Under the pieces are notes generated by a model. It made no database searches and was not told the origin of the DNA. It saw only the letters and a list, made by a program, of their open reading frames with translations. A stretch of DNA of 64,000 nucleotides. Source: Acidobacteriota bacterium (GTDB lineage Bacteria > Acidobacteriota > Blastocatellia > RBC074). The stretch is taken from positions 62,001-126,000 of the forward strand of contig JACPYM010000034.1 in NCBI GenBank assembly GCA_016196035.1, given 5' to 3'. How positions within the stretch are numbered: the stretch's first letter is position 1; each line of letters starts with the position of its first letter. This document shows, piece by piece, positions 1 through 9,790 of this stretch. A program made the position numbers and the translations under genes.

Positions 1-1
1 T

Positions 2-280
2 CCGATAACTGAATACCTAACTTGGCAAGACGACACAGGTCTTCCGTTTGATCCGTGGTTGCGCACACATCTGCGATTGGGCGCAACGATCATCAAAGCT
101 TGCCCGCAATCTATGAGACTTACAGGCAAGGTTGCAGATTGGGAAAAATGGACTGGCCTGAAGTTTCCGGCCAGCCAGCATTACGTCGTTCCACAAATGC
201 TAAGTACCTTAAAAATAGATCGTGAGAAGGACGAAGGAATTTATGTTGAGCCAAACGTTTGGATGGAGCACAAGTTATGA
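2..280 (+). CDS. C-terminal end of a GNAT-like acyltransferase (5' truncated)
   Basis: The frame is open from the left edge and stops with TGA at 278-280, leaving about 92 residues. The segment around DPWLRTHLRLGA, the WTG motif and the closing EPNVWMEH resemble the C-terminal part of acyl-CoA N-acyltransferases (GNAT fold), in which an acyl group passes from acyl-CoA to an amine. The acetyl-CoA-binding loop lies outside the window, so the family call rests on pattern memory only. The stop codon overlaps the start of the amidinotransferase gene (ATGA at 277-280), so the two are probably translated in a coupled way and act in one pathway. The substrate is unknown. Confidence 0.55.
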   Translation, partial: PITEYLTWQDDTGLPFDPWLRTHLRLGATIIKACPQSMRLTGKVADWEKWTGLKFPASQHYVVPQMLSTLKIDREKDEGIYVEPNVWMEHKL

Positions 281-1341
281 GCCTAGTTAATGTTCACAAC
301 GAATGGGATCCGCTCGAAGAAGTCATCGTCGGGCGCGCCGCCAACGCCCGTATCGCACGGCCCGACAAAGGCCTTTTCGCGGTCGAATACCGCGAGTATG
401 GGCAAGCCGAAAACATCCCGTCCGGCCCCTACCCGCAGCGCGTCATCGAAGAAACCGAAGAAGACCTCGCCGTCTTGATCGAGACGTTTCAAAGGCTCGG
501 CGTAACGGTGCGCCGCCCCGAAATCCGGGAGCACGCGCAACCATTCAGCACGCCCGATTGGGCGAGCGATGGGCAATACAACTATTGCCCGCGCGATCTG
601 TTTGTGGCGGTTGGGCAAACGCTGATCGAAGCGCCGATGACCTTGCGCGCGCGGCAATTGGAAACACTCTCGTTCAAACCCATCCTGCTCGATTACCTGC
701 GTTCGGGCAGCCGCTGGATCAGCGCGCCCAAGCCGCGTTTGGCGGATGAAATGTACAACGCGACCGGTCAGGGCTTGGCAATTCGTGAACACGAGCCGGT
801 GTTTGACGCGGCGAATGTGCTGCGCGTGGGGCGCGACTTGCTCTATCTGGTTTCCGACAGCGGCAATCGTTGCGGCGCGCATTGGTTGCAAACCTGCGTT
901 GGCACGGATTATCGCGTGCGCGCTTATGACAACGTATACACCGGCACGCACGTAGACACGACCATCACACTGGTGCGGCCCGGCTTGGTCGTGGTCAATG
1001 CCGCGCGCGTCGGGCCACGCAATTTGCCAGAGCTGTTCCGCGACTGGGAAGTGATTTACCTGGAGGCGGTGACGGACATCGGCTACACGGGGACGGCGTA
1101 TGCGTCGGTCTGGATCGGCCTGAATTTCATGATGGTCAACCCGGAGACGGCCATTGTTGACGCGCGGCAAACGGCGTTGCGGCGGGAACTGGAAAAACGC
1201 GGCGTGGCGATCATCCCCTTGCAATTGCGGCACGCGCGCACGCTGGGTGGCGGCTTTCATTGCGTGACATTGGATGTGCGCAGGCGCGGCGGATTGGAAA
1301 CGTATTGTCAGCAGCGCGGAAACGAACCCCTTCTTGTTTAG
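277..1341 (+). CDS. Glycine amidinotransferase-like enzyme (L-arginine:amine amidinotransferase family)
   Basis: The 354-residue protein has the AGAT architecture. The putative nucleophile cysteine is in GGGFHCVTLDVR near the C terminus, the catalytic histidine in TGTHVDTT, and an acidic partner in FDAANVLRVG. Family members move an amidino group from arginine to an acceptor amine, giving ornithine and a guanidino compound; relatives act in creatine, cylindrospermopsin and saxitoxin synthesis. I chose the ATG at 277 because it overlaps the preceding stop as ATGA and gives the family's usual N terminus (LVNVHNEWDPLEEVIVG). The coupled GNAT-like gene suggests a small pathway modifying a guanidino or amine metabolite. 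The acceptor cannot be read from sequence. Confidence 0.85.
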   Translation: MSLVNVHNEWDPLEEVIVGRAANARIARPDKGLFAVEYREYGQAENIPSGPYPQRVIEETEEDLAVLIETFQRLGVTVRRPEIREHAQPFSTPDWASDGQYNYCPRDLFVAVGQTLIEAPMTLRARQLETLSFKPILLDYLRSGSRWISAPKPRLADEMYNATGQGLAIREHEPVFDAANVLRVGRDLLYLVSDSGNRCGAHWLQTCVGTDYRVRAYDNVYTGTHVDTTITLVRPGLVVVNAARVGPRNLPELFRDWEVIYLEAVTDIGYTGTAYASVWIGLNFMMVNPETAIVDARQTALRRELEKRGVAIIPLQLRHARTLGGGFHCVTLDVRRRGGLETYCQQRGNEPLLV

Positions 1342-1391
1342 TGGACAAGCAAATCAGCGCGGTCTTTCCCTCTGCGCGTCAAGCCTATATC

Positions 1392-1763
1392 ATGCGCGCG
1401 ATGACAAGCACCTCCGCACAACTGGCCCCAATCGGCTCGCAACGTTTTATTGATTTGGTGGCGTTGGACTATCACCGTCTCGTGGCGGAACGTTTGCGAA
1501 CCGACCCCGACAAAGTCTTGCGTGAGGCCCGCGAGAACTTGTGGCGTTGGCTGCCGGTTCACGCAGGCAGTGGTTCAGAATTGGCGCTGTTGGAATGGCA
1601 GCAACTGCTTGACACCAAAACCGTACCGGAACTCATTGCCATCATTCTGGAAGATTCTGATGAAGGGCAGCGGTTACGCTCTTCGACGCCTTTTGCCGGC
1701 TTGCTTTCGTTGGAAGAAAGTCGCGCACTCTGGAAACGCCATGCGGAAGCCAGCCTTTATTGA
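1392..1763 (+). CDS. Small hypothetical protein paired with a DUF6036-like nucleotidyltransferase
   Basis: A 123-residue soluble protein. ATG codons at 1392 and 1401 are both possible; the frame runs further upstream but that part overlaps the amidinotransferase gene and looks non-coding. The sequence is helical, with a repeated E/R/L pattern (LVALDYHRLVAERLRTDPDKV, cut here) and LLEWQQLLD; no DNA-binding motif or signal peptide is evident. Its last 23 bases overlap the next gene, so the two are very likely translated together. That layout is typical of toxin-antitoxin pairs, with this as the candidate partner of the nucleotidyltransferase. The function is inferred from context only. Confidence 0.6.
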   Translation: MRAMTSTSAQLAPIGSQRFIDLVALDYHRLVAERLRTDPDKVLREARENLWRWLPVHAGSGSELALLEWQQLLDTKTVPELIAIILEDSDEGQRLRSSTPFAGLLSLEESRALWKRHAEASLY

Positions 1764-2340
1764 ACTGATTCAGCAAGTCAGAGCTATCACCGGCACAGTT
1801 GAGTTGGTCATTGTCGGCTCGCATTGTTTGTATGCCGTAACAGAACAAGTGCCGGAGGTGGTAGCACGATCAGTCGAAGCGGATTTTTTGCTCGGTCCGT
1901 ACAGCTTGGAATTGATGATACAGGTCAATGCCGACCTTGGTGTTGCCAGTCCTTATTTCAAGGAATACGGCAATTATGCCGATGCTTTAGGTCTGGCAAG
2001 TGTGACCTTGCTGCCGGGCTGGGAAACACGATTGCAACCGTTGGCGGATGGCGACGGCCAAATCATCGCCCGTTGCCTTGAGCTTTACGATGTCGCCGTC
2101 AGCAAGCTGATGGCAGGACGTGATAAAGACTGGGCTTTCCTGTCGTACTTGCTCGATGCGCAATTGATCGCTTTGCCTGATTTGGTTGGCCGTGCCGCCT
2201 TGATTCAACAAACCGCTGCTGAGGGAGCTTTGCTGCCACGGCTGGAAAAGTTGCTTGCCAATTTGCAAAAGCACCACACCCGTTATGACCTTGCGACGTT
2301 GCGCCAACTCATTCACCAACTCAAATTCCCCAATCCTTAA
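1741..2340 (+). CDS. DUF6036-like nucleotidyltransferase
   Basis: A 199-residue protein. VIVGSHCLYAV resembles the G-S/G-G core of the minimal nucleotidyltransferase fold and SVEADFLLGP supplies the following acidic strand, as in DUF6036/AbiEii-type proteins. The later segment DVAVSKLMAGRDKDWAFL matches the K..R.KD pattern often seen in this superfamily. Start: the ATG at 1741 lies inside the end of the preceding gene (23-base overlap). Proteins of this class often act as toxins or as NMP-transferase components of two-gene systems, but housekeeping roles are also known. The alanine/tyrosine substitutions around the core make activity uncertain. Confidence 0.65.
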   Translation: MRKPAFIELIQQVRAITGTVELVIVGSHCLYAVTEQVPEVVARSVEADFLLGPYSLELMIQVNADLGVASPYFKEYGNYADALGLASVTLLPGWETRLQPLADGDGQIIARCLELYDVAVSKLMAGRDKDWAFLSYLLDAQLIALPDLVGRAALIQQTAAEGALLPRLEKLLANLQKHHTRYDLATLRQLIHQLKFPNP

Positions 2341-2352
2341 CCCCACCACGTT

Positions 2353-5091
2353 ATGCCTGACACCACTACCATCATCGAAGAAGAAATTCGCCTGAAAGAA
2401 GCACGCGCCCGGCGCGGCCATTGGAAACGCTGGGGCCCTTATTTGAGCGAACGCGCCTGGGGTACGGTGCGCGAGGATTATTCGCCCGATGGCGCGGCGT
2501 GGGATTACCTGCCGCACGATCAGGCACGGTCAAAGGCGTATCGCTGGGGCGAGGATGGGTTGGGCGGCATCTGTGATCGGCGGCAGCAGATTTGTTTTGC
2601 CTTGGCGCTGTGGAATGGGCACGACCCGTTTTTGAAGGAACGGCTGTTTGGCCTGACCGGCCAGCAGGGAAATCACGGCGAAGACGTGAAGGAGTATTAC
2701 TACTACCTGGATTCGACGCCGACGCATTCGTACATGAAGTTTTTGTACAAGTATCCGCAACGCACGTTTCCCTACGAACAACTGGTTGAAATGAACCGGC
2801 GGTGGAGCAAGCACGACCCTGAATTTGAATTGCTCGATACGGGCGTTTTTGCAGAGGATCGCTACTTCGATGTGTTTGTCGAATACGCCAAGGCCACGGT
2901 CGAAGACATGTTGATCCGCGTGACAGTGGTGAATCGCGGGCCTGAAGTCGCTGAGTTGCACGTGTTGCCGACCGTGTGGTTTCGCAACACCTGGTCGTGG
3001 GGCGGCAACGCGCCGCAGCCGCGCATGGAAGAGGTCGAGAGTTTGCCGGACACCCAGGCGATTCACCTGGAGCATCCCGCGCGCAGCAAACGCTGGCTGG
3101 TATGCGAAGGCGCACCGGAATTGTTGTTCACCGAAAACGAAACCAACGCGCAACGGCTTTACGGCGTGCCGAATCACACGCCCTTCGTCAAAGACGGCAT
3201 CAATGATTGCGTGGTCAACGGGCGGCGCGAAGCCGTCAATCCGAATCAATTCGGCACCAAGGCGGCGGCGCGTTATCACTTGAATATTGGCGCGGGCGAG
3301 AGCGTGACGCTCAAGTTGCGTCTGTCGAATGACGAGCCGGCGGAGGCGGGCTTCGGTCATTTGTTCGACGAGATGTTTGCCAAACGTTTGGCCGAGGCAG
3401 ATGAGTTCTATGAATTGCGTGCGCCCGAAGGTGTGCCGCCCGGCCCCTTGCTGGACGATTTGAAAAACGTGCAGCGCCAGGCTTTCGCCGGGTTGTTGTG
3501 GTCGAAACAGTTTTATTACTACCACGTGCGGGACTGGCTGCGCGGCGATCCGGGCCAGCCTGTGCCACCGGCGGCGCGGTTGGACGGGCGCAACTGCAAT
3601 TGGCAACACCTCTATTGCGAGAACATCATCTCGATGCCGGATAAGTGGGAGTACCCCTGGTTCGCCGCGTGGGACTTGGCCTTTCACTGCATCCCGCTCG
3701 CGCTGATTGACGCCGACTTTGCCAAAGAGCAACTGTTGTTGATGCTGCGCGAATGGTACATGCATCCGAACGGGCAGATACCGGCCTATGAATGGGCCTT
3801 TGGCGACGTCAATCCGCCGGTGCACGCCTGGGCGGCCTGGCGCGTTTATCGCATCGAACAAAAAAACACGGGCATTGCCGATCACACCTTTCTCGAAAAA
3901 GTCTTCCACAAGTTGCTCATCAACTTCACCTGGTGGGTCAATCGCAAAGACCGCGAAGGCAACAACGTTTTTGAAGGCGGTTTTCTGGGCTTGGATAACA
4001 TCGGCGTGTTTGACCGCAGCGCCGCGCTACCCACGGGCGGACACATCGAACAGTCCGATGCGACGAGTTGGATGGGCATGTATTGCCTGAACATGATGGT
4101 CATCGCGCTGGAACTCGCCAAAACCAATCCGGCTTATGAGGACGTAGCGTCGAAATTCCTCGAACACTTTGTCTACATTTCCGCCGCGATGAACAACGTG
4201 GGCGGCGAAGAGTTGTGGGATGAGACGGACGGCTTTTATTACGACGTGCTGCAATTGCCCAACGGCCAGCGCTTCCCGATGCGCGTGCGTTCGATGGTCA
4301 GTTTGATTCCGCTCTTTGCGGTCGAAAGCCTGGAACCGGAACTGCTGGATCAACACGAAGGCTTCCACGAGCGCATGCAATGGTTCATTGACACCGTGCC
4401 CGAACTCGGCCAGTTCATCGCCTCGCAGCGCAAACGCACGGGCTTGCGCCGCTTCTTTTCACTGGTCAGCGCCGAGCGGCTGAAACGCGTCTTGCAAGTG
4501 ATGCTGGACGAGACGGAATTTCTCTCACCCTACGGCATTCGCTCGCTGTCGAAATACCACGAACAGCGGCCCTATTTGCTGACGGTAGACGGGCAGCAGC
4601 ATCGGGTGGACTACGAGCCGGCGGAATCGCGGTCGGGGCTGTTCGGCGGCAACTCGAACTGGCGCGGGCCGGTGTGGTTCCCGGTCAACTTCCTGATCAT
4701 CGAATCGTTGCAGAAATTCCACTTCTATCTCGGCAACGATTTCCTGGTTGAATACCCGACCGGGTCTGGGCACATGCTGAACCTGTGGGACGTGAGCATC
4801 GAATTGTCGCGGCGGCTGACACATCTGTTTTTGCGCGATGGAGAAGGGCAACGCCCCACCTTTGGCCCCAACCCGAAGTTTCAAAACGATCCGCATTGGC
4901 GCGATCATTTGTTGTTTTATGAATACTTCCACGGCGATACCGGCGCGGGGCTGGGCGCGAGTCATCAGACGGGCTGGACGGGGCTGGTGGCGAAGCTCAT
5001 TCAGCAGGTCTATTCGCAGAAACGCACGAAGGCGACAGGATTGCTTGATCCGAAGTTTATGGCGGGCGTGAAGGGTGATGAGAAGGGATAG
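2353..5091 (+). CDS. MGH1-type glycoside hydrolase (GH63-like glucosidase)
   Basis: A 912-residue protein without signal peptide, hence probably cytoplasmic. It opens with the family signature ([19 protein letters not shown], then [13 protein letters not shown]) and has the (alpha/alpha)6-barrel features of GH63: [19 protein letters not shown] with the candidate catalytic acid Asp, and [17 protein letters not shown] near residues 755-775. Such bacterial enzymes hydrolyse alpha-glucosides such as glucosylglycerate or trimmed oligosaccharides; which one is unknown. The length agrees with the roughly 900-residue bacterial MGH1-type members. The ATG at 2353 follows the preceding gene by 12 bases, so it may be co-transcribed with the two-gene unit before it, although the functions look unrelated. 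Confidence 0.88.
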   Translation: MPDTTTIIEEEIRLKEARARRGHWKRWGPYLSERAWGTVREDYSPDGAAWDYLPHDQARSKAYRWGEDGLGGICDRRQQICFALALWNGHDPFLKERLFGLTGQQGNHGEDVKEYYYYLDSTPTHSYMKFLYKYPQRTFPYEQLVEMNRRWSKHDPEFELLDTGVFAEDRYFDVFVEYAKATVEDMLIRVTVVNRGPEVAELHVLPTVWFRNTWSWGGNAPQPRMEEVESLPDTQAIHLEHPARSKRWLVCEGAPELLFTENETNAQRLYGVPNHTPFVKDGINDCVVNGRREAVNPNQFGTKAAARYHLNIGAGESVTLKLRLSNDEPAEAGFGHLFDEMFAKRLAEADEFYELRAPEGVPPGPLLDDLKNVQRQAFAGLLWSKQFYYYHVRDWLRGDPGQPVPPAARLDGRNCNWQHLYCENIISMPDKWEYPWFAAWDLAFHCIPLALIDADFAKEQLLLMLREWYMHPNGQIPAYEWAFGDVNPPVHAWAAWRVYRIEQKNTGIADHTFLEKVFHKLLINFTWWVNRKDREGNNVFEGGFLGLDNIGVFDRSAALPTGGHIEQSDATSWMGMYCLNMMVIALELAKTNPAYEDVASKFLEHFVYISAAMNNVGGEELWDETDGFYYDVLQLPNGQRFPMRVRSMVSLIPLFAVESLEPELLDQHEGFHERMQWFIDTVPELGQFIASQRKRTGLRRFFSLVSAERLKRVLQVMLDETEFLSPYGIRSLSKYHEQRPYLLTVDGQQHRVDYEPAESRSGLFGGNSNWRGPVWFPVNFLIIESLQKFHFYLGNDFLVEYPTGSGHMLNLWDVSIELSRRLTHLFLRDGEGQRPTFGPNPKFQNDPHWRDHLLFYEYFHGDTGAGLGASHQTGWTGLVAKLIQQVYSQKRTKATGLLDPKFMAGVKGDEKG

Positions 5092-5096
5092 GGATT

Positions 5097-5558
5097 ATGA
5101 GGGTTGAGAAGCTCCGTTACTACTTTGCAAAAGCAGATGATTCGCCTTTTCTCTCACGACTTGTAGTTGTTTTGTTATTGCCGGTGGTGGCGTTGCTGCT
5201 TTGTGGAGTCGTTGAAATTTTCGAGTATCTTCACTATCCCACTGCCGATAATGTCGAAGCGGCAATCCGCCAGCAACTACCAAGCGGTACGGATAAAGCA
5301 GTGGTTGTCCAGTTTCTCCACCAATACAAATTCAGCTTCAGTGATGGCTCAGCCGATGAATGGGCAAAGTCGTTTTCAGATTTTCATAAACCCAGGATTG
5401 AAGCGAAAATCGGCCTCATTAAGAGTTACATTAAAGGCAACACAACTGTAGCAGAGCCGTTCAGCCTAGGTGGCTGCTGGTCTGAGGTGACCTTCTTCTT
5501 TGACGTTGATGGAAAGCTGATTGATTCAGTGGTAAGCGAACACTGCGATTCACTTTGA
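5097..5558 (+). CDS. Hypothetical single-pass membrane protein
   Basis: A 153-residue protein, six bases after the glucosidase gene. One transmembrane helix (about residues 22-42, LVVVLLLPVVALLLCGVVEI) is followed by an extracytoplasmic domain of about 110 residues with two cysteines (in GGCWSE and SEHCDSL). The pattern VEAAIRQQLPSGTDKAVVVQ looks like a small folded domain seen in other hypothetical proteins, with FFFDVDGKLIDS forming a likely C-terminal strand. I do not recognise the family. Base composition is slightly more AT-rich than its neighbours. Confidence 0.7.
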   Translation: MRVEKLRYYFAKADDSPFLSRLVVVLLLPVVALLLCGVVEIFEYLHYPTADNVEAAIRQQLPSGTDKAVVVQFLHQYKFSFSDGSADEWAKSFSDFHKPRIEAKIGLIKSYIKGNTTVAEPFSLGGCWSEVTFFFDVDGKLIDSVVSEHCDSL

Positions 5559-5574
5559 CGATGGTGGCAAGAAC

Positions 5575-5928
5575 TCACCACCAATCTTTGCTCACAGCCT
5601 TGAGTAACCTATCACTTTTGATGGCGAGGTGCGATTCGTCCCAAACTGCCCGGCCATTCCTTACTAAAATCGCTTGCGGTGATTCGTGTTGAATACCTGT
5701 GACACGCTCTAGTTGGTCGCTCACCTCGCGCGCCGTTTGCACGACGATCAAGGCGTGCTGAACAGAGGCGCTAGCCTCAGATGCCAGATACTTTTCAAAT
5801 TCGCCAAGGGCGCGCGAACTGATGGGACAGGCGTTGCTGTGTTTGAAAAAGAGCACCGGTTGTTGATGCGAGGCCTGCAACAGATCGGTAAGCCCCGCGA
5901 GCGAAGTAAGTTCTTGATATTCAGGCAT
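5575..5928 (-). CDS. ytxJ: YtxJ-like thioredoxin-fold protein (bacillithiol-associated)
   Basis: A 117-residue thioredoxin-fold protein with the single-cysteine active site FKHSNACPIS near residue 33, typical of the YtxJ family, which is linked to bacillithiol redox chemistry in Firmicutes and other phyla. The cis-proline region (HESPQAILVRNG) is conserved. It would act in the cytosol as a monothiol bacilliredoxin-like protein. It is convergent with the preceding membrane-protein gene and stands alone, so no operon partner helps. The gene is a hint that this lineage uses bacillithiol, but no bshABC gene is in the window. Confidence 0.8.
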   Translation of the reverse strand: MPEYQELTSLAGLTDLLQASHQQPVLFFKHSNACPISSRALGEFEKYLASEASASVQHALIVVQTAREVSDQLERVTGIQHESPQAILVRNGRAVWDESHLAIKSDRLLKAVSKDWW

Positions 5929-6046
5929 GGAAATTAATTCAGATTACCTCCACGACATGGATAGCATCCACGCGCGGGGCGCGGCAAGCGCCCAGTTTGG
6001 TTGGCCTGCCGGGGAGTTCGGTTTATCATCCGCGTGGAGGTCAAAG

Positions 6047-6335
6047 ATGCATTCACAAGTTGTTATCGAAGAGCACGAAATGCCGCCGGAATTGGGACGG
6101 CTGTTCGAGCAGGCGCGGCGCAACCTGCTTTGGTTCAGCGAGAATGCCGAGCGGCTGGAGGTGTTTAATCGCTATCTCGGACGCTGTGTGGCGGCGACGG
6201 GCGGGGGAGCTGTTTGTCGGCGATAGCCGCGAAGAAGTCGAACGCCTGGCGCGCTCGAAATACCCTGACGACACGCCACATATCCGCCGCATTCCTTCAG
6301 CAAAGCGAGCTTGGATTTATGCAAATCAAGGGTGA
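6047..6335 (+). pseudogene. DUF5678-type small protein, interrupted by a +1 frameshift in a G5 run
   Basis: Two frames together encode one roughly 95-residue protein. The first (from ATG 6047) reads to VAATGG; the second carries ELFVGDSREEVERLARSKYP and ends with TGA at 6333-6335. The join lies at the G run 6203-6207, where one extra G puts the rest out of frame. DUF5678-type proteins have the order W..N...L...Y.G..VA..GGE.FV.D, which is recovered only if one G is removed. The retropepsin-like gene starts directly after (TGAATG). This could be a recent mutation, programmed slippage or a sequencing error; an error is quite possible in a homopolymer. Confidence 0.7.
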
Positions 6336-6761
6336 ATGGCTGCGCCTTGTGACGATGGTGTGGTCAGACCGCTCGTGCAGGGCGCGGTGTTGCTGGCAAA
6401 CGGCCAATGGTATGAAGTCACGTTTCTACTGGACGGCGGCGCTGACCGCACAGTTTTCAGCGATGACTTTTTAGCTGTGTTGCGCCCGCTGGTGGTGGCT
6501 GAGGCCGAGCCGCTAGGTCTGACCGGCATTGGCGGCGCGGCGGATTCGCTGACGATTGAAACCTCGCTGCAATTCACCCGCGACGATGGCAGCGTGGTTA
6601 CGGTACGCGGCGCATATTCTGTCTTTGCCGTAAACAGCGGAACCGACTTGGCTGTACTGGGCCGTGATGTAACCAATAATTTCGGTGTCATATACGACTA
6701 TCCCAACTGGACAGTCGCGCTGCTCGCGCCGCCGCATTACTACGAAATCAAGCGACACTGA
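6336..6761 (+). CDS. Retropepsin-like aspartic protease
   Basis: A 141-residue, single-domain protein. The motif FLLDGGADRTVFS near residue 31 is the active-site D-x-G-A of retropepsin-like folds, here DGGA in place of the usual DTGA or DSGA. A downstream hydrophobic strand ending in LAVLGRDVTNNF fits the second conserved element (hydrophobic, then G-R-D). Such domains work as homodimers. The start codon directly abuts the stop of the frameshifted DUF5678 gene (TGAATG), so translation should be coupled and the pair probably works together. No signal peptide is seen. The protease target is unknown. Confidence 0.8.
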   Translation: MAAPCDDGVVRPLVQGAVLLANGQWYEVTFLLDGGADRTVFSDDFLAVLRPLVVAEAEPLGLTGIGGAADSLTIETSLQFTRDDGSVVTVRGAYSVFAVNSGTDLAVLGRDVTNNFGVIYDYPNWTVALLAPPHYYEIKRH

Positions 6762-6850
6762 GCCCGGCCAATTTCCCCCGCAAACCGCCCGCCCGATTTT
6801 TTTCAGCCAGCTTGCATCTTTTTGCATTCTCCCGTCACTCACGCCTCGTA

Positions 6851-7486
6851 ATGACCAGTGCAAGACAAAGCGAACGCAACGACCAAAACGAGTTGGCCCA
6901 ATTGGGATCAGGCATGCAGCGAGAAGGTTCATCCGCGCCCACTGTCACCAGTGACACGTTGACGCGAGCCAGGCAGGGAGATCAAGCGGCCTTTGCCGCC
7001 CTGGTGCGCGAACATCAGGCGATGGTGTTTAGTGTGGCGCGGAACTTTCTGCGCGACCGCCACATTGCCGAAGAAGTCGCGCAGGATGTCTTCCTGCACC
7101 TGTACCGCCATCTGGCCGTGATCGAATCGCCGGAGCATTTGAAATACTGGTTGCGCAAGGTGGCGGGGCATCGCTGTATTGATTATGCCCGGCGCAACAA
7201 GTTGCAAACCGTCGAATGGGAGGGAGTCAGCGAACCCGCCGCGCCCGTCAAAAGCGCCGACCTGCTGTTGCAACAGACGCTGCGCCGGTTCGTCGCGACG
7301 CTGCCCGAAATGCCCCGGCTGATCGTGACGTTGCGTTACCAGGAAGATATGGACCCGACCGAAATCGCACAGGCGCTGGCAATGCCGCTCAATACAGTCA
7401 AGAGCCACCTGCGCCGCTCACTGGCCCTCTTGCGAGAGAAGCTGCGGGAAAAGGTCGGGCGCAGTTTAGGAGAGAAAGCACTATGA
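6851..7486 (+). CDS. ECF-type RNA polymerase sigma factor
   Basis: A 211-residue sigma-70 family protein. Region 2 is clear (ALVREHQAMVFSVARNFL, then AEEVAQDVFLHLYRH), as is region 4 with a helix-turn-helix (YQEDMDPTEIAQALAMP, then NTVKSHLRRSLALLREKL). There is no region 1 or 3, as expected for ECF factors. The ATG at 6851 is the first plausible start; a further ATG lies about 60 bases downstream, so the 45-residue N-terminal tail is uncertain. The last codons overlap the next gene (ATGA), which encodes the likely anti-sigma factor, so the pair is co-translated. It probably controls the following cytochrome/DUF4252 genes. Confidence 0.92.
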   Translation: MTSARQSERNDQNELAQLGSGMQREGSSAPTVTSDTLTRARQGDQAAFAALVREHQAMVFSVARNFLRDRHIAEEVAQDVFLHLYRHLAVIESPEHLKYWLRKVAGHRCIDYARRNKLQTVEWEGVSEPAAPVKSADLLLQQTLRRFVATLPEMPRLIVTLRYQEDMDPTEIAQALAMPLNTVKSHLRRSLALLREKLREKVGRSLGEKAL

Positions 7487-7908
7487 GTTTCGAGTTGGAA
7501 AAGGCTTTGCGCGCGGCGTTAGAGCGCGAAGAGCCGAGTCCTGATTTCACTGCGCGTGTGATGGCGCGGCTCGCTGAACAGCCGGAACCCGAGCCCGTTG
7601 TGCAGCCCAGTGAACGTGTGCATTGGTGGCAGCGGCTGACTGGCCCATTTGCGAATTGGTTCCAGTTGCCACAACTGCATTGGGTGACGGCGGGCGCGCT
7701 GGCTTGCGTATTGCTGGCTTGTGTAGTGGGCGCGTTCAGTGTGCGCCAGTACCGCCTTCGGCAACGCGAAATTGCCGAAGGCGAACACGCCAAAGAGCAA
7801 GTGATGCTGGCCCTGCAAATCGCCAGCACCAAGCTCAACGCCGCGCAACGCAAAGTGCGGCAGGCGGGCGAAGGCAGCACTGCTGCGAATACAGCGGAGC
7901 GACCATAA
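7483..7908 (+). CDS. Putative membrane-bound anti-sigma factor
   Basis: A 141-residue protein with a cytoplasmic N-terminal stretch (MSFELEKALRAALEREEPSP, then DFTARVMARL), one transmembrane helix at about residues 66-86 (VTAGALACVLLACVVGAFSV), and a short charged region after it. This N-terminal F-x-x-L-x-x-AL pattern and the overlap of its start (ATGA, 7483-7486) with the sigma gene stop are the usual marks of ECF anti-sigma factors. No zinc-binding H-x3-C-x2-C motif is present, so it is not a ZAS-type factor. The C-terminal region looks like a coiled helix. Confidence 0.72.
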   Translation: MSFELEKALRAALEREEPSPDFTARVMARLAEQPEPEPVVQPSERVHWWQRLTGPFANWFQLPQLHWVTAGALACVLLACVVGAFSVRQYRLRQREIAEGEHAKEQVMLALQIASTKLNAAQRKVRQAGEGSTAANTAERP

Positions 7909-7984
7909 ACGTTCGTAGTCCCGCCTTCAGGCGGAAATGGCTGAAAGGGTAACCATTCTGCCTGAAGGCGGGACTATGAACGTT
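7908..7984. repeat. 29-bp inverted repeat (palindromic element)
   Basis: The arms at 7908-7936 and 7956-7984 are complementary at 27 of 29 positions and share the core CCCGCCTTCAGGCGG, itself a small palindrome. The element starts at the stop codon of the anti-sigma gene and ends about 20 bases before the start of the next gene. In RNA it would form a long hairpin between the two genes and could limit read-through or protect upstream mRNA. It resembles other dispersed intergenic palindromes in the window but shares no arm sequence with them except the CGCCTTNAGGCGG-type core near 57.1 kb. Confidence 0.85.
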
Positions 7985-8005
7985 ACTCAAGAGCTAGGAG
8001 CAACG

Positions 8006-9667
<1,662 letters not shown>

Positions 9668-9670
9668 GGT

Positions 9671-9772
9671 TGTACAGCAGGCTGCCAGCCTGCTGTGGGC
9701 TGAAGCTGTGCGGCATTCGTTGTTCAAGGTAGGAGTCGTGTATGCGGCAGCAGGCTGGCAGCCTGCTGTACA
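9671..9772. repeat. 25-bp perfect inverted repeat with self-palindromic arms
   Basis: The arms at 9671-9695 and 9748-9772 are exact reverse complements. Each arm is itself a palindrome (ACAGCAGGCTG, one base, CAGCCTGCTGT), so DNA and RNA can fold either as one long stem or as two small hairpins. It sits in the gap between the cytochrome gene and the first DUF4252 gene. Confidence 0.9.
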
Positions 9773-9790
9773 TTTCCCCAAGGAGAAAAT

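Noticed and set aside
277-1341. Saxitoxin or cylindrospermopsin cluster
   Set aside because: Only one or two pathway-like genes are visible and no polyketide, sulfotransferase or transport gene follows; only the family name is supported.
2530-3909. Long antisense open frame opposite the glucosidase gene
   Set aside because: It lies wholly opposite a gene with strong family motifs and has arginine- and proline-rich shadow composition; no domain is recognised.
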